From an uncultured Prevotella sp. (GTDB taxonomy: Bacteria > Bacteroidota > Bacteroidia > Bacteroidales > Bacteroidaceae), in assembly GCA_934190685.1 (NCBI GenBank), contig CAKPTK010000031.1, positions 1 through 18,977 of the forward strand: a stretch of 18,977 bases of DNA, in the 5' to 3' direction. The position numbers and the translations under genes are program-made. Shown one piece after another: positions 7,243 to 15,853 of the stretch. Under the pieces are notes generated by a model that was given only the letters and a program-made list of their open reading frames with translations, had not been told where the DNA came from and did no database searches. Each line of letters starts with the position of its first letter. Position 1 is the stretch's first letter.

Positions 7243-8631
7243 ATGAACAAACAAGCACCACATATCATCGAAATCGCCAACGTGTCAAAACGTTTCGGCG
7301 AGAAGACCGCCCTCGGAGGCATCAACCTCTATGTGCGAAAGGGCGAATTCATGACCATCCTCGGGCCTTCGGGCTGCGGAAAGACCACGCTGCTCCGACT
7401 ACTCGCAGGATTCGAGACCGCCACCAGCGGCACCATCACCATCGGCGGAGAAGACGTGACCGATGTGCCGCCCTACCGCCGGCCGGTCAACACCGTGTTC
7501 CAGAAATACGCCCTCTTCCCCCACCTCAACGTGTTCGACAACATCGCCTTCGGACTGAAGCTCAAAGGCATGGGCAAGGAGGAAATCACACGCAAGGTGA
7601 AGAACGCCATGAAGATGGTGGACATGAGCGACTATGAATACCGCGACGTCAACTCACTCTCCGGCGGACAGCAGCAGCGCATCGCCATCGCCCGCGCCAT
7701 CGTCAACGAACCCGAGGTGCTCCTGCTCGACGAACCGCTCGCCGCCCTCGACCTGAAGATGCGCAAGGACATGCAGATAGAGTTGAAGGAAATGCACGAC
7801 CGACTGGGCATCACCTTCGTCTACGTCACCCACGACCAGGAGGAGGCGCTCACCCTGAGCGACACCATCGTGGTGATGAGCGCGGGAAAGATACAACAAA
7901 TCGGCACCCCGACAGACATCTACAACGAGCCTGCCAACGAGTTCGTGGCTGACTTCATCGGCGAGAGCAACATCCTCAACGGCACGATGATAGAAGACCA
8001 CCGCGTGAGGTTCTGCGGACGCGAGTTCGACTGTGTGGACGAAGGGTTCGGCAGGCAGCAGCCTGTCGACGTGGTGATTCGCCCCGAGGACATCGAGGTG
8101 AGCGCAGACCCCGCACAGGGACAACTCCAAGGACGCATCACGTCGAGCATCTTCAAAGGCGTGCACTACGAGATGCGCGTGGAGAGCGGCGCCTATGAGT
8201 TTGTCATCCAGAACTACAAGCACTTCGGCGTGGGAAAGGAAATAGGCATGAGCGTGACGCCGGAGGGCATACACATCATGCACAAGGAGCGCACGGAAAA
8301 CCGGCTCAAGGGCGTGATGCGCGACCGCGACGTGGTGGAATTCCTCGGCTGCGAGTTCCGCTGCCTCCGCTCCGACTTCAAGGAGGGCGACGAGGTGACG
8401 GTCAAGATACCGTTCGACCGCATCGAGCTGACCGACAACGAGGAGGACGGCATGATCAACGGCGACGTGAACTTCATCCTCTACAAGGGCGACCACTACC
8501 ACCTCACCGTGGGCACCGACTGGGGCGAGAACCTGTATGTAGACACCCAGGACGTGTGGGAGAACTCCGACCATGTGGGCATCAAGATCGCGCCGACAGC
8601 CATCTCGCTGGAGCCAAGAGACAAAGAATAG
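7243..8631 (+). CDS. potA: Polyamine ABC transporter ATP-binding protein PotA (462 aa)
   Basis: This is the ATPase of a spermidine/putrescine-type importer, acting at the inner face of the membrane with PotB and PotC. The nucleotide-binding domain is complete: Walker [10 protein letters not shown] (41-49), Q-loop Q87, signature LSGGQQQR (139-146), Walker B VLLLDEP (159-165), LAALD, and switch H197. The C-terminal part is longer than the usual family length of about 370 residues and seems to hold two related TOBE-like units. Unit one is about 254-348 ([23 protein letters not shown]). Unit two is about 364-458 ([24 protein letters not shown]). The start at 7243 (MNKQAPHII) is chosen over 7213 on promoter distance. 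It is first in the potABCD operon; potB starts 43 bp after its stop. Polyamine specificity is inferred from the operon. Confidence 0.92.
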   Translation: MNKQAPHIIEIANVSKRFGEKTALGGINLYVRKGEFMTILGPSGCGKTTLLRLLAGFETATSGTITIGGEDVTDVPPYRRPVNTVFQKYALFPHLNVFDNIAFGLKLKGMGKEEITRKVKNAMKMVDMSDYEYRDVNSLSGGQQQRIAIARAIVNEPEVLLLDEPLAALDLKMRKDMQIELKEMHDRLGITFVYVTHDQEEALTLSDTIVVMSAGKIQQIGTPTDIYNEPANEFVADFIGESNILNGTMIEDHRVRFCGREFDCVDEGFGRQQPVDVVIRPEDIEVSADPAQGQLQGRITSSIFKGVHYEMRVESGAYEFVIQNYKHFGVGKEIGMSVTPEGIHIMHKERTENRLKGVMRDRDVVEFLGCEFRCLRSDFKEGDEVTVKIPFDRIELTDNEEDGMINGDVNFILYKGDHYHLTVGTDWGENLYVDTQDVWENSDHVGIKIAPTAISLEPRDKE

Positions 8632-8674
8632 ACAAAACATTATAAAGACATTGAAACAGACAAAGATAAGGAGA

Positions 8675-9448
8675 ATGTTCTCCTCGCGCAAGTCGTGGGC
8701 ACTGCCCTACGCCGTGTTCGCCGCCGTCTTCGTGGTGCTGCCCCTGCTGCTCATCGTGGTCTACGCCTTCACCGACGAGAACGGAGCGTTCACCCTGCAA
8801 AACTTCCAGAAGTTCCTCGCCCATCCCGAGGCCATCAACACCTTCATCTACTCCATCGGCATCGCCATCATCAACACCGCCGCATGCATCCTGCTGGGCT
8901 ATCCGGCCGCCTACATTCTTTCGCAGATGAAGTCGGGCTACGCCCAGACGGTCATCATGCTCTTCATCCTGCCCATGTGGGTGAACATCCTCGTGCGCAC
9001 ACTCGCCACCGTGGCACTGTTCGACTTCTTCAACCTGCCCCTGGGCGAGGGAGCACTCATCTTCGGCATGGTCTATAACTTCATCCCCTTCATGATCTAT
9101 CCCATCTACAACACCCTCTCGAAGATGGACCGCAGCTATATCGAGGCGGCACAAGACCTGGGCGCCACACCCTGGCAGGTGTTCTTCAAGACCATCCTTC
9201 CGCTCTCCATGCCCGGCGTGGCGAGCGGCATCCTCATGGTGTTCATGCCGACCATCTCGACCTTCGCCATCTCCGAACTGCTCACCATGAACAACATCAA
9301 GCTTTTCGGAACCACCATCCAGGAGAACATCAACAACTCGATGTGGAACTATGGAGCCGCCCTGTCGCTCATCATGCTCTTCCTCATCGGCGCCACCACC
9401 CTCTTCGCCTCTGACGAGGGACACGAGGAGAAAGGAGGCATCGTATGA
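8675..9448 (+). CDS. potB: Polyamine ABC transporter permease PotB (257 aa)
   Basis: One of the two inner-membrane permease subunits. About six hydrophobic helices are visible, starting with LPYAVFAAVFVVLPLLLIVV (residues 10-29). The cytoplasmic EAA loop that docks to PotA is clear: EAAQDLGATPWQVFF then LPLSMPG (157-181). The start ATG (8675) is preceded by AAGGAG, one of few strong Shine-Dalgarno sites here, and the open frame upstream overlaps potA, so the shorter start is preferred. The length is slightly below E. coli PotB. The stop overlaps the potC start by ATGA, indicating translational coupling. Confidence 0.93.
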   Translation: MFSSRKSWALPYAVFAAVFVVLPLLLIVVYAFTDENGAFTLQNFQKFLAHPEAINTFIYSIGIAIINTAACILLGYPAAYILSQMKSGYAQTVIMLFILPMWVNILVRTLATVALFDFFNLPLGEGALIFGMVYNFIPFMIYPIYNTLSKMDRSYIEAAQDLGATPWQVFFKTILPLSMPGVASGILMVFMPTISTFAISELLTMNNIKLFGTTIQENINNSMWNYGAALSLIMLFLIGATTLFASDEGHEEKGGIV

Positions 9449-10248
9449 TAAGGAAAACGCTCTGCCAAGGCTATCTGTGGCTGCTCCTGCTGCTGCTCTA
9501 CTCGCCCATCCTGATCATCGTCATCTGGTCGTTCACCGAGGCGAAGGTGATGGGCAACTGGACAGGTTTTTCCCTGCAACTCTACAGGAACCTCTTCGTG
9601 CAAGGCACCCACCATTCGCTGGTGAACGCCCTGGTCAACACGCTCACCATCGCCCTCATCACCGCCACCGTGTCCACCCTGCTGGGCAGCATCTCCGCCA
9701 TCGGCATCCACAATCTCCGGGGCAAGACACGGAAGGCCATCAGCTTTGTCAACGAGATACCCATCCTCAACGGTGACATCATCATCGGCATCTCGCTGTT
9801 CCTGCTCTTCATCTCCCTGGGCATCCACCAAGGCTACATGACCGTGGTGCTGGCGCACATCACGTTCTGCCTGCCCTACGTCATCCTCAGCGTCATGCCC
9901 CGACTCAAGCAGATGAACCCCAACCTCTACGAGGCGGCACTCGACCTGGGCGCCACACCCATGCAGGCACTGCGCAAGGTGATACTGCCGGAAATCCTGC
10001 CCGGCATGATCTCGGGATTCATGCTCTCCATCACCCTGTCCATCGACGACTTCGCCGTGACCATCTTCACCATCGGCAACGAGGGACTCGAGACGCTGTC
10101 CACCTTTATCTACGCCGACGCGCGCAAGGGCGGACTCACGCCGGAACTGCGTCCGCTCTCCGCCATCATCTTCGTCATCGTACTGATCATGCTCGTGGTC
10201 ATCAACCGACGCGCTGACCGCAAGAAGGAAGGAGGAACCAAGAAATGA
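9445..10248 (+). CDS. potC: Polyamine ABC transporter permease PotC (267 aa)
   Basis: Second permease subunit. It has a short cytoplasmic N-terminus, a first helix of nearly unbroken Leu/Ile (LWLLLLLLYSPILIIVIW, residues 11-28), and further helices near 61-85, 112-126, 132-152, 186-205 and 237-255. The EAA loop EAALDLGATPMQALRKV then LPEILPG (163-187) parallels that in PotB. Its start overlaps the potB stop and its stop overlaps the potD start, both by 4 nt, so the four genes form one coupled unit. The positively charged end RRADRKKEGGTKK fits a cytoplasmic C-terminus. Confidence 0.93.
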   Translation: MIRKTLCQGYLWLLLLLLYSPILIIVIWSFTEAKVMGNWTGFSLQLYRNLFVQGTHHSLVNALVNTLTIALITATVSTLLGSISAIGIHNLRGKTRKAISFVNEIPILNGDIIIGISLFLLFISLGIHQGYMTVVLAHITFCLPYVILSVMPRLKQMNPNLYEAALDLGATPMQALRKVILPEILPGMISGFMLSITLSIDDFAVTIFTIGNEGLETLSTFIYADARKGGLTPELRPLSAIIFVIVLIMLVVINRRADRKKEGGTKK

Positions 10249-11603
10249 TCCGTCTACTGAACAAACAACACTGGCTGCGCACCGTTCTGCTGGCGGCAGG
10301 CACACTCCTGCTCTGCGCCTGCTACAACCAAGAACCCCGGGAACAGGTGCTCAAGGTATACAACTGGGCGGACTATATCGACGAGGACGCCCTCGCCAAG
10401 TTCCCCGAATGGTATGAACAACAGACGGGCGAGAAGGTGAGAGTCATCTACCAGACGTTTGACATCAACGAGGTGATGCTCACCAAAATCGAGCGTGGAC
10501 ACGAGGACTTCGACGTGGTGTGCCCCTCGGAATACATCATCGAGCGCATGCTCCGCAAGAACCTGCTCCTGCCCATCGACACCACTTTCGGCAAGACACC
10601 CAACTATCTGCACAACGTGTCGCCCTACATCCGCCACGAACTCGACAAGACAAGCACGCGGGGACGCCTCGCCGAGCGTTATGCCGTGGGCTACATGTGG
10701 GGCACCTGCGGCATTCTCTACAACAAGAGCCGTGTGCCGCGTGCCGACGCCCTCACCTGGGGCACCCTGTGGAACAAACGCTATGCCAAGCAACTGCTCA
10801 TGAAAGACAGCTACCGCGATTCCTACGGAACGGCACTCATCTGGGCGCACAGGAAAGACCTGGCGGCAGGCAAGGTCAGCGTGGACCAACTGATGAACGA
10901 CTACTCGCCCGAGGCCGTGAAGACCGTGGAGCGGGAACTGAAACTGCTCAAGCCCAACATCGAGGGATGGGAAGCCGATTTCGGCAAGGAGACCATGACC
11001 AAGGGCAAGGCATCGCTCAACATGACCTGGAGCGGCGACGCCGTATGGGCCATCGAAGAGGCTGCCAATGTGGGTGTGGACCTGGGATACGAGGTGCCGC
11101 ACGAGGGCAGCAATGTGTGGTTTGACGGGTGGGTCATCCCGAAATATGCCAAGAACCGCAAGGCGGCAAGCTATTTTATCAACTACCTCTGCCGTCCAGA
11201 CATCGCCATCGCCAACATGGAGACCACAGGCTATGTGAGTTCGGTGGCCACACCCGAAGTGCTGGAAGCGATGACCGACCCGAAAGAAAAAGGAACCGTC
11301 AACGTGGCTTATTTCTTCGGAGGCGACACCCGCAAAGAACATCTCAACCCCATCATGTATCCCGACAGCACGGTCATCGCCCGCTGCGCCATGATTCACG
11401 ATGCGGGCGAACACACGCCGGAGGTGATTGACATGTGGTCAAAGGTGAAAGGCGACAACCTCGGCAGCGGTGTGGTCATCATCCTGCTCGGCACGGTGGC
11501 CGTGCTCACCCTGTTGGTGGGCTACCGCAAATACACCCGATACAAGCATCAGCGTCTCTCGCGACGCCACAGAAGACACCACGTCATCCGTCTGAAAAGA
11601 TAA
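10245..11603 (+). CDS. potD: Polyamine-binding lipoprotein PotD with C-terminal membrane anchor (452 aa)
   Basis: Extracytoplasmic substrate-binding subunit. The N-terminus (residues 1-26) is a lipoprotein signal ending LLLCAC, with C26 the likely lipidated cysteine. The mature domain starts LKVYNWADYIDEDAL and contains YAVGYMWGTCGILYNKSRV, MTWSGDAVWAIEEA and VWFDGWVIPKYAKN, all characteristic of the PotD/PotF family. The protein is about 100 residues longer than E. coli PotD. The added end has a hydrophobic helix (about 409-427, GVVIILLGTVAVLTLLVGY) and a 25-residue tail rich in Arg, Lys and His. So it appears anchored at both ends, with the tail probably in the cytoplasm near PotA. The doubly anchored topology is inferred. 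It is last in the operon. Confidence 0.9.
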   Translation: MIRLLNKQHWLRTVLLAAGTLLLCACYNQEPREQVLKVYNWADYIDEDALAKFPEWYEQQTGEKVRVIYQTFDINEVMLTKIERGHEDFDVVCPSEYIIERMLRKNLLLPIDTTFGKTPNYLHNVSPYIRHELDKTSTRGRLAERYAVGYMWGTCGILYNKSRVPRADALTWGTLWNKRYAKQLLMKDSYRDSYGTALIWAHRKDLAAGKVSVDQLMNDYSPEAVKTVERELKLLKPNIEGWEADFGKETMTKGKASLNMTWSGDAVWAIEEAANVGVDLGYEVPHEGSNVWFDGWVIPKYAKNRKAASYFINYLCRPDIAIANMETTGYVSSVATPEVLEAMTDPKEKGTVNVAYFFGGDTRKEHLNPIMYPDSTVIARCAMIHDAGEHTPEVIDMWSKVKGDNLGSGVVIILLGTVAVLTLLVGYRKYTRYKHQRLSRRHRRHHVIRLKR

Positions 11604-11655
11604 GCACACAGGCGCAACATTTGCACGATCATCACATAAGACAGACTGCACCCGG

Positions 11656-11688
11656 AAGAAGAAATAAAGGATTTTATTTCGTTCTTCT
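11656..11688 (+). terminator. Possible AT-rich hairpin after potD
   Basis: AGAAGAAATAAA pairs imperfectly with TTTATTTCGTTCTTCT across a short loop, with a 3-nt bulge, about 55 bp after the potD stop. It lacks a G/C-rich stem and a clean T-run, so a terminator role is weak. Positions 11604-11801 otherwise hold only promoter elements. Confidence 0.25.
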
Positions 11689-11693
11689 CCCGA

Positions 11694-11776
11694 TTTGCAC
11701 TATCTTTGCAGAAGATAGGCTGCACTCGGCAAATTGAAAGCAAGCTTTCTTTGCGCTCGTTTGCACTATCTTTGCA
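11694..11776 (+). promoter_or_regulatory. Duplicated promoter element for the GYF-dxs-trkAH operon
   Basis: The 17-bp sequence TTTGCACTATCTTTGCA occurs exactly twice, at 11694-11710 and 11760-11776. Each copy contains a -7 box TATCTTTG. The first copy has a near-consensus TTTC 20 bp upstream (11677-11680). A related CTGCACYCGG motif precedes each copy (from 11646 and 11720), so the whole promoter segment looks duplicated. A third TTTGCAC lies at 11620. The downstream copy places transcription start about 20 nt before the ATG at 11802. Confidence 0.6.
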
Positions 11777-11801
11777 AACTATATAAAAAGACAATACCGC
11801 T

Positions 11802-12569
11802 ATGAATTATTATATTTTTGTCAATAAGGAACAGCAAGGACCATATTCCTTGGAAGAACTGCGTAGCCGACACATCGCCTCCGACACCTTGGTCTGGAGG
11901 GAAGGCATGGAACAATGGATGCCGGCATGGCAAGTGGAAGATTTGCGACCGCTCTTTGAAAACGCACAACAAGCGCAAACCACACCACCACCCGTACAAC
12001 CCACCTTCGCCGGCAACACGCAGCAAGGCGAAGGCTTCGCCCAACAGAACACCAACAACTACACACCGCAACCGGAGCCACAACAGCCTCAGCCGAAACG
12101 CCCGGGCTGCAGCAAGGTGCTGCTCGGCGTGCTCGTTGTCATCGCCCTCATCCTGTTCACCCTCGCCGCCACCTGCCCGTCACGACAAGACCATGAGGAA
12201 GCCGTGAAGAAGGAGGTGAGCCGCCTCGTCGAGAAAGCCACGGAAGACAGTGGCAACGACTTATTCAGCACCTTCGGCAAGATGTTTGCCTCCGGACTGA
12301 CCAACCTCGCCGTGGAGCAGTTGCTCGACGTACACAACTACGTGCTGTGGTCTGTCGGCGAGGTACACTACGGGGGACACACCAAGAATGTGTCGTTCGG
12401 CATTCTCAACCACGTGTTCACCTTCGACGCCGACGATCTGGAAAGAGCCATGAAAGGCGACGTGAACATCCAAGAGTCGGAAGAGAGCTCCGACAACACC
12501 TCCACTGACGAGTCCAACTCCGGCAATGACGACAACAGTCAGGCTGAAGACACCGTCTCATACAACTAA
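11802..12569 (+). CDS. GYF_2-domain single-pass membrane protein (255 aa)
   Basis: The function is unknown. Residues 1-52 form a GYF_2 (DUF4339) domain: YYIFVNKEQQGPYSLEEL, then DTLVWREGMEQWMPA. This small fold usually binds proline-rich peptides. It is followed by a Pro/Gln/Asn-rich linker (53-100), one transmembrane helix (about 105-124, VLLGVLVVIALILFTLAA), and a C-terminal domain (about 130-222) with LLDVHNYVLWSVGEVHY and NVSFGILNHVFTFDADDL. The last 30 residues are Ser/Asp/Glu/Asn-rich and probably disordered. The C-terminal domain reminds me of small Bacteroidota proteins with an 'xSxG...VSFGxLGxVF' pattern, but I cannot name it. The gene starts the operon and ends 30 bp before dxs. It might scaffold a membrane complex. 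Confidence 0.8.
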   Translation: MNYYIFVNKEQQGPYSLEELRSRHIASDTLVWREGMEQWMPAWQVEDLRPLFENAQQAQTTPPPVQPTFAGNTQQGEGFAQQNTNNYTPQPEPQQPQPKRPGCSKVLLGVLVVIALILFTLAATCPSRQDHEEAVKKEVSRLVEKATEDSGNDLFSTFGKMFASGLTNLAVEQLLDVHNYVLWSVGEVHYGGHTKNVSFGILNHVFTFDADDLERAMKGDVNIQESEESSDNTSTDESNSGNDDNSQAEDTVSYN

Positions 12570-12599
12570 CACGACAAGCCACTAACCCGAAAAACGGAC

Positions 12600-14495
12600 A
12601 TGAAGAAAGACAATTTCGAATTGCTCAACCATATCAACAGTCCGGAAGACCTGAGGAAACTCTCGGTCGACCAACTGCCACAACTCTGCGACGAACTGCG
12701 CCGCGACATCGTGGACGAGCTGTCAGTCAATCCCGGACACCTGGCGTCGAGCCTCGGCGTGGTGGAAATCACCGTCGCCCTGCACTATGTATACGACACG
12801 CCGGACGACAGGATCGTGTGGGACGTGGGACACCAAGCCTACGGGCACAAGATTCTCACAGGACGACGCGACAAATTCTGCACCAACCGCAAACTGCACG
12901 GCATCCGCCCCTTCCCCTTTCCCGAGGAGAGCGAATACGACACGTTCACCTGCGGACACGCCTCCAACTCCATCTCGGCGGCACTCGGCATGGCTGTGGC
13001 AGCCAAGAAGACCGGACACGCCAACCGCCATGTGGTGGCAGTGATCGGCGACGGAGCCATGAGCGGCGGACTGGCGTTCGAGGGACTCAACAACGTGTCG
13101 CAGTCGCCCAACGACCTGCTCATCATCCTCAACGACAATAACATGAGCATCGACCGTGCCGTGGGCGGCATGGAGCAATATCTCCTCAACCTCGACACCA
13201 ACGAGACCTACAACAAGATCCGCTTCCGTGCCGCACAGTGGCTGCACGCCAAGGGACTGCTCAACGAAAACCGCAAGAAGGGCCTCATCCGGCTCAACAA
13301 CGCCATCAAGTCGGCACTGAGCCATCAGCAGAATGTGTTCGAAGGCATGAACATCCGCTACTTCGGACCTTTCAACGGCAACGACGTGCGCGAGGTGGTG
13401 AGACTGCTCCGGCAACTGAAGAACATGACCGGGCCTAAACTGCTCCATCTGCACACCGTCAAGGGAAAAGGCTACAAGCCCGCCGAGGAGAGCGCCACCA
13501 TCTGGCACGCTCCCGGAAAGTTCGACCCCGAGACCGGCGAGCGCATCATCAACCATACTGCCAACGAGCCCATGAAATATCAAGAGGTGTTCGGACAGAC
13601 CCTGCTCGAACTGGCGAAAGAGAACCCACGCATCGTGGGCGTCACGCCCGCCATGCCCACAGGCTGCTCGATGAACATCATGATGAAGGCGATGCCCGAC
13701 CGCGTGTTCGACGTGGGCATCGCCGAAGGGCATGCCGTCACCTTCTCGGGAGGCATGGCAAAAGACGGACTCCAACCGTTCTGCAACATCTACAGCGCCT
13801 TCTCACAACGCGCCTACGACAACATCATCCACGACGCGGCGATTCTGAGATTGCCCGTGGTGCTCTGTCTGGACCGTGCAGGACTGGTGGGCGAGGACGG
13901 CGCCACCCATCATGGAGCCTTCGACATGGCGTTTCTGCGCCCTATCCCCAACCTGACCATCGCCTCGCCGATGGATGAACATGAGTTGCGCCGACTGATG
14001 TACACCGCCCAACTGCCCGGCAAGGGCACCTTCGTCATCCGCTATCCACGCGGCAAAGGCGTGCTCGCCGACTGGCGTTGTCCGCTCGAGGAAGTGGCAG
14101 TGGGCACAGGACGCAAACTGCACGACGGCACCGACGTGGCCGTACTGACCATCGGCCCCATCGGCAACAACGTGGAAACCGTCATCAAGCAGCTCGAGGA
14201 GGAAGGCTCTCCCGTGAGCGTGGCCCACTACGACATGCGTTTCCTCAAACCGCTCGACGAGCATATCCTCGAGGAAGTGGCAAAGACCTGCAAGCGCATC
14301 GTCACCGTGGAGGACGGCGTGCGCAACGGTGGACTCGGCTCGGCTGTGCTCGAGTGGATGAGCGACCACGGACACGACATCCCCGTCAAGCGCATCGGAC
14401 TGCCCGACGCCTTCGTGGAACACGGCACCGTGGCACAACTGCGCGAAATCGTGGGCATGGACAATGAAAGTATAAAGAAAGCTATCGCACAATGA
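12600..14495 (+). CDS. dxs: 1-deoxy-D-xylulose-5-phosphate synthase (631 aa)
   Basis: It condenses pyruvate and glyceraldehyde-3-phosphate to DXP using thiamine diphosphate, the first step of the MEP pathway to isoprenoids. It is cytoplasmic and dimeric. Visible features are the N-terminal [10 protein letters not shown] (H47), the thiamine-binding [16 protein letters not shown] (from 150) with LNDNNMSI (177-184), the catalytic-glutamate segment [10 protein letters not shown] (E376), and [14 protein letters not shown]. The length is typical for the family. Many homologues have Gln after the catalytic Glu; here it is Gly, which I believe is common in this phylum. The stop overlaps the trkA start (ATGA), so translation is probably coupled. 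No separate promoter is visible. Confidence 0.96.
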   Translation: MKKDNFELLNHINSPEDLRKLSVDQLPQLCDELRRDIVDELSVNPGHLASSLGVVEITVALHYVYDTPDDRIVWDVGHQAYGHKILTGRRDKFCTNRKLHGIRPFPFPEESEYDTFTCGHASNSISAALGMAVAAKKTGHANRHVVAVIGDGAMSGGLAFEGLNNVSQSPNDLLIILNDNNMSIDRAVGGMEQYLLNLDTNETYNKIRFRAAQWLHAKGLLNENRKKGLIRLNNAIKSALSHQQNVFEGMNIRYFGPFNGNDVREVVRLLRQLKNMTGPKLLHLHTVKGKGYKPAEESATIWHAPGKFDPETGERIINHTANEPMKYQEVFGQTLLELAKENPRIVGVTPAMPTGCSMNIMMKAMPDRVFDVGIAEGHAVTFSGGMAKDGLQPFCNIYSAFSQRAYDNIIHDAAILRLPVVLCLDRAGLVGEDGATHHGAFDMAFLRPIPNLTIASPMDEHELRRLMYTAQLPGKGTFVIRYPRGKGVLADWRCPLEEVAVGTGRKLHDGTDVAVLTIGPIGNNVETVIKQLEEEGSPVSVAHYDMRFLKPLDEHILEEVAKTCKRIVTVEDGVRNGGLGSAVLEWMSDHGHDIPVKRIGLPDAFVEHGTVAQLREIVGMDNESIKKAIAQ

Positions 14496-15838
14496 AAATC
14501 ATCATAGCCGGGGCTTACGCCATCGGCACCTATCTCGCCAGACTGCTGGCACGCAACAACCAAGACATCGTCTTGATGGACAGCGACGAAGACCGACTGA
14601 GCAAAATCGGCAGCGAATGCGACCTGCTCACCATCGAGGCGTCGCCGTCGAGCATCCACGCCCTGAAACAAGCCGGGGCGGAAGACGCCGACTTGTTCAT
14701 CGCCGTCACTCCCGACCAAAGCCTCAACATGATTTCATGTGTGATCGCCAAGGGACTGGGAGCCAAGAAGACGGTCGCCAAGGTGGACAACTATGAATAT
14801 ATAGAGCCGTCGCAGACCGACTTCTTCAAGGGCATCGGTGTCAGCGCGCTCATCTACCCTGAAGACTTGGCAGCCAAGGACATCAACAACGGACTGAAGA
14901 TGAGTTGGGTGCGCCAGCGGTGGGACGTGCACGACGGAGCGCTTGTGATGCTCGGCATCAAGCTCCGCGAGTCGTGCGAAATCCTCAACCGTCCGCTCAA
15001 GGAACTCTGCGGGCCGCAAGACCCCTACCACGTGGTGGCCATCAAACGAGGCACCGAGACCATCATCCCCGGCGGTAACGACGAACTGAAAGTGTACGAC
15101 ATGGCCTACTTCATGACCACCCGCCAGTATATCCCCTACATCCGCAAGATTGTCGGCAAGGAACACTATGTCGACGTGAAGAACGTGATGGTGATGGGAG
15201 CCGGCGAGACGGCACTGCGGGCCGTGCAGACCATGCCCGAATACATGACCGTGAAAATCATCGAGAAAGACGAGCGGCGCTGCGACTATCTGAGTGACGT
15301 CATCAGCGACAGCCACGATGTGATGATCATCAACGGCGACGGACGCGACCTCGGACTGCTCCTCGAGGAGGGCATCCACAACACGCAGGCCTTCGTGGCC
15401 CTGACCGAGAATGCGGAGACCAACATCCTCGCCTGTCTCACCGCCAAGCGCATGGGCGTGCGCAAGACCGTGGCCATGGTCGAGAACGTGGACTATGTGA
15501 GCATGGCGGAGAGCCTCGACATCGGCACCATCATCAACAAGAAGGCCATCGCCGCCAGCTATATCTACCAGATGATGCTCGACGCCAACGTGGAGAACGT
15601 GCGGTTCCTGATGACCGCCAACGCCGATGTGGCGGAGTTCATCCCTGTGGTAGGCTCAAAGGTGACCCTGAAACCCGTGAAAGATCTCGGGCTGCCCATC
15701 GGCATGACCATCGGCGGACTGGTGAGAGACGGCAAGGGAATGCTCGTGTCGGGTAACACGCAGATAGAGCCGGGCGACTCCGTGACCGTCTTCTGCCACA
15801 ATATCAACATGAAAAAGATTGAGAAATTCTTCATATAA
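14492..15838 (+). CDS. trkA: Trk potassium uptake regulatory subunit TrkA (448 aa)
   Basis: Cytoplasmic NAD(H)/nucleotide-binding gating ring of the Trk K+ system. It has the usual tandem layout: RCK-N (about 1-120), RCK-C (about 140-215), RCK-N (about 231-350) and RCK-C (about 365-448). The first Rossmann strand reads [10 protein letters not shown] (3-12) with acidic D30 closing the second strand. The middle Gly of GxGxxG is Tyr here. The second copy reads [13 protein letters not shown] (233-245), retaining the first two glycines but not the third. Both sites are thus slightly non-canonical; the first may be normal for Bacteroidota. The length matches E. coli TrkA (458 aa). trkH follows after 15 bp. 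Confidence 0.93.
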   Translation: MKIIIAGAYAIGTYLARLLARNNQDIVLMDSDEDRLSKIGSECDLLTIEASPSSIHALKQAGAEDADLFIAVTPDQSLNMISCVIAKGLGAKKTVAKVDNYEYIEPSQTDFFKGIGVSALIYPEDLAAKDINNGLKMSWVRQRWDVHDGALVMLGIKLRESCEILNRPLKELCGPQDPYHVVAIKRGTETIIPGGNDELKVYDMAYFMTTRQYIPYIRKIVGKEHYVDVKNVMVMGAGETALRAVQTMPEYMTVKIIEKDERRCDYLSDVISDSHDVMIINGDGRDLGLLLEEGIHNTQAFVALTENAETNILACLTAKRMGVRKTVAMVENVDYVSMAESLDIGTIINKKAIAASYIYQMMLDANVENVRFLMTANADVAEFIPVVGSKVTLKPVKDLGLPIGMTIGGLVRDGKGMLVSGNTQIEPGDSVTVFCHNINMKKIEKFFI

Positions 15839-15853
15839 CCCGCACTGCGAAAG

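Noticed and set aside
6954..7637. 227-codon plus-strand frame spanning the fum/potA control region
   Set aside because: It crosses two promoters and then runs out of frame through potA with Arg/His-rich composition, typical of a shifted frame in GC-rich DNA.
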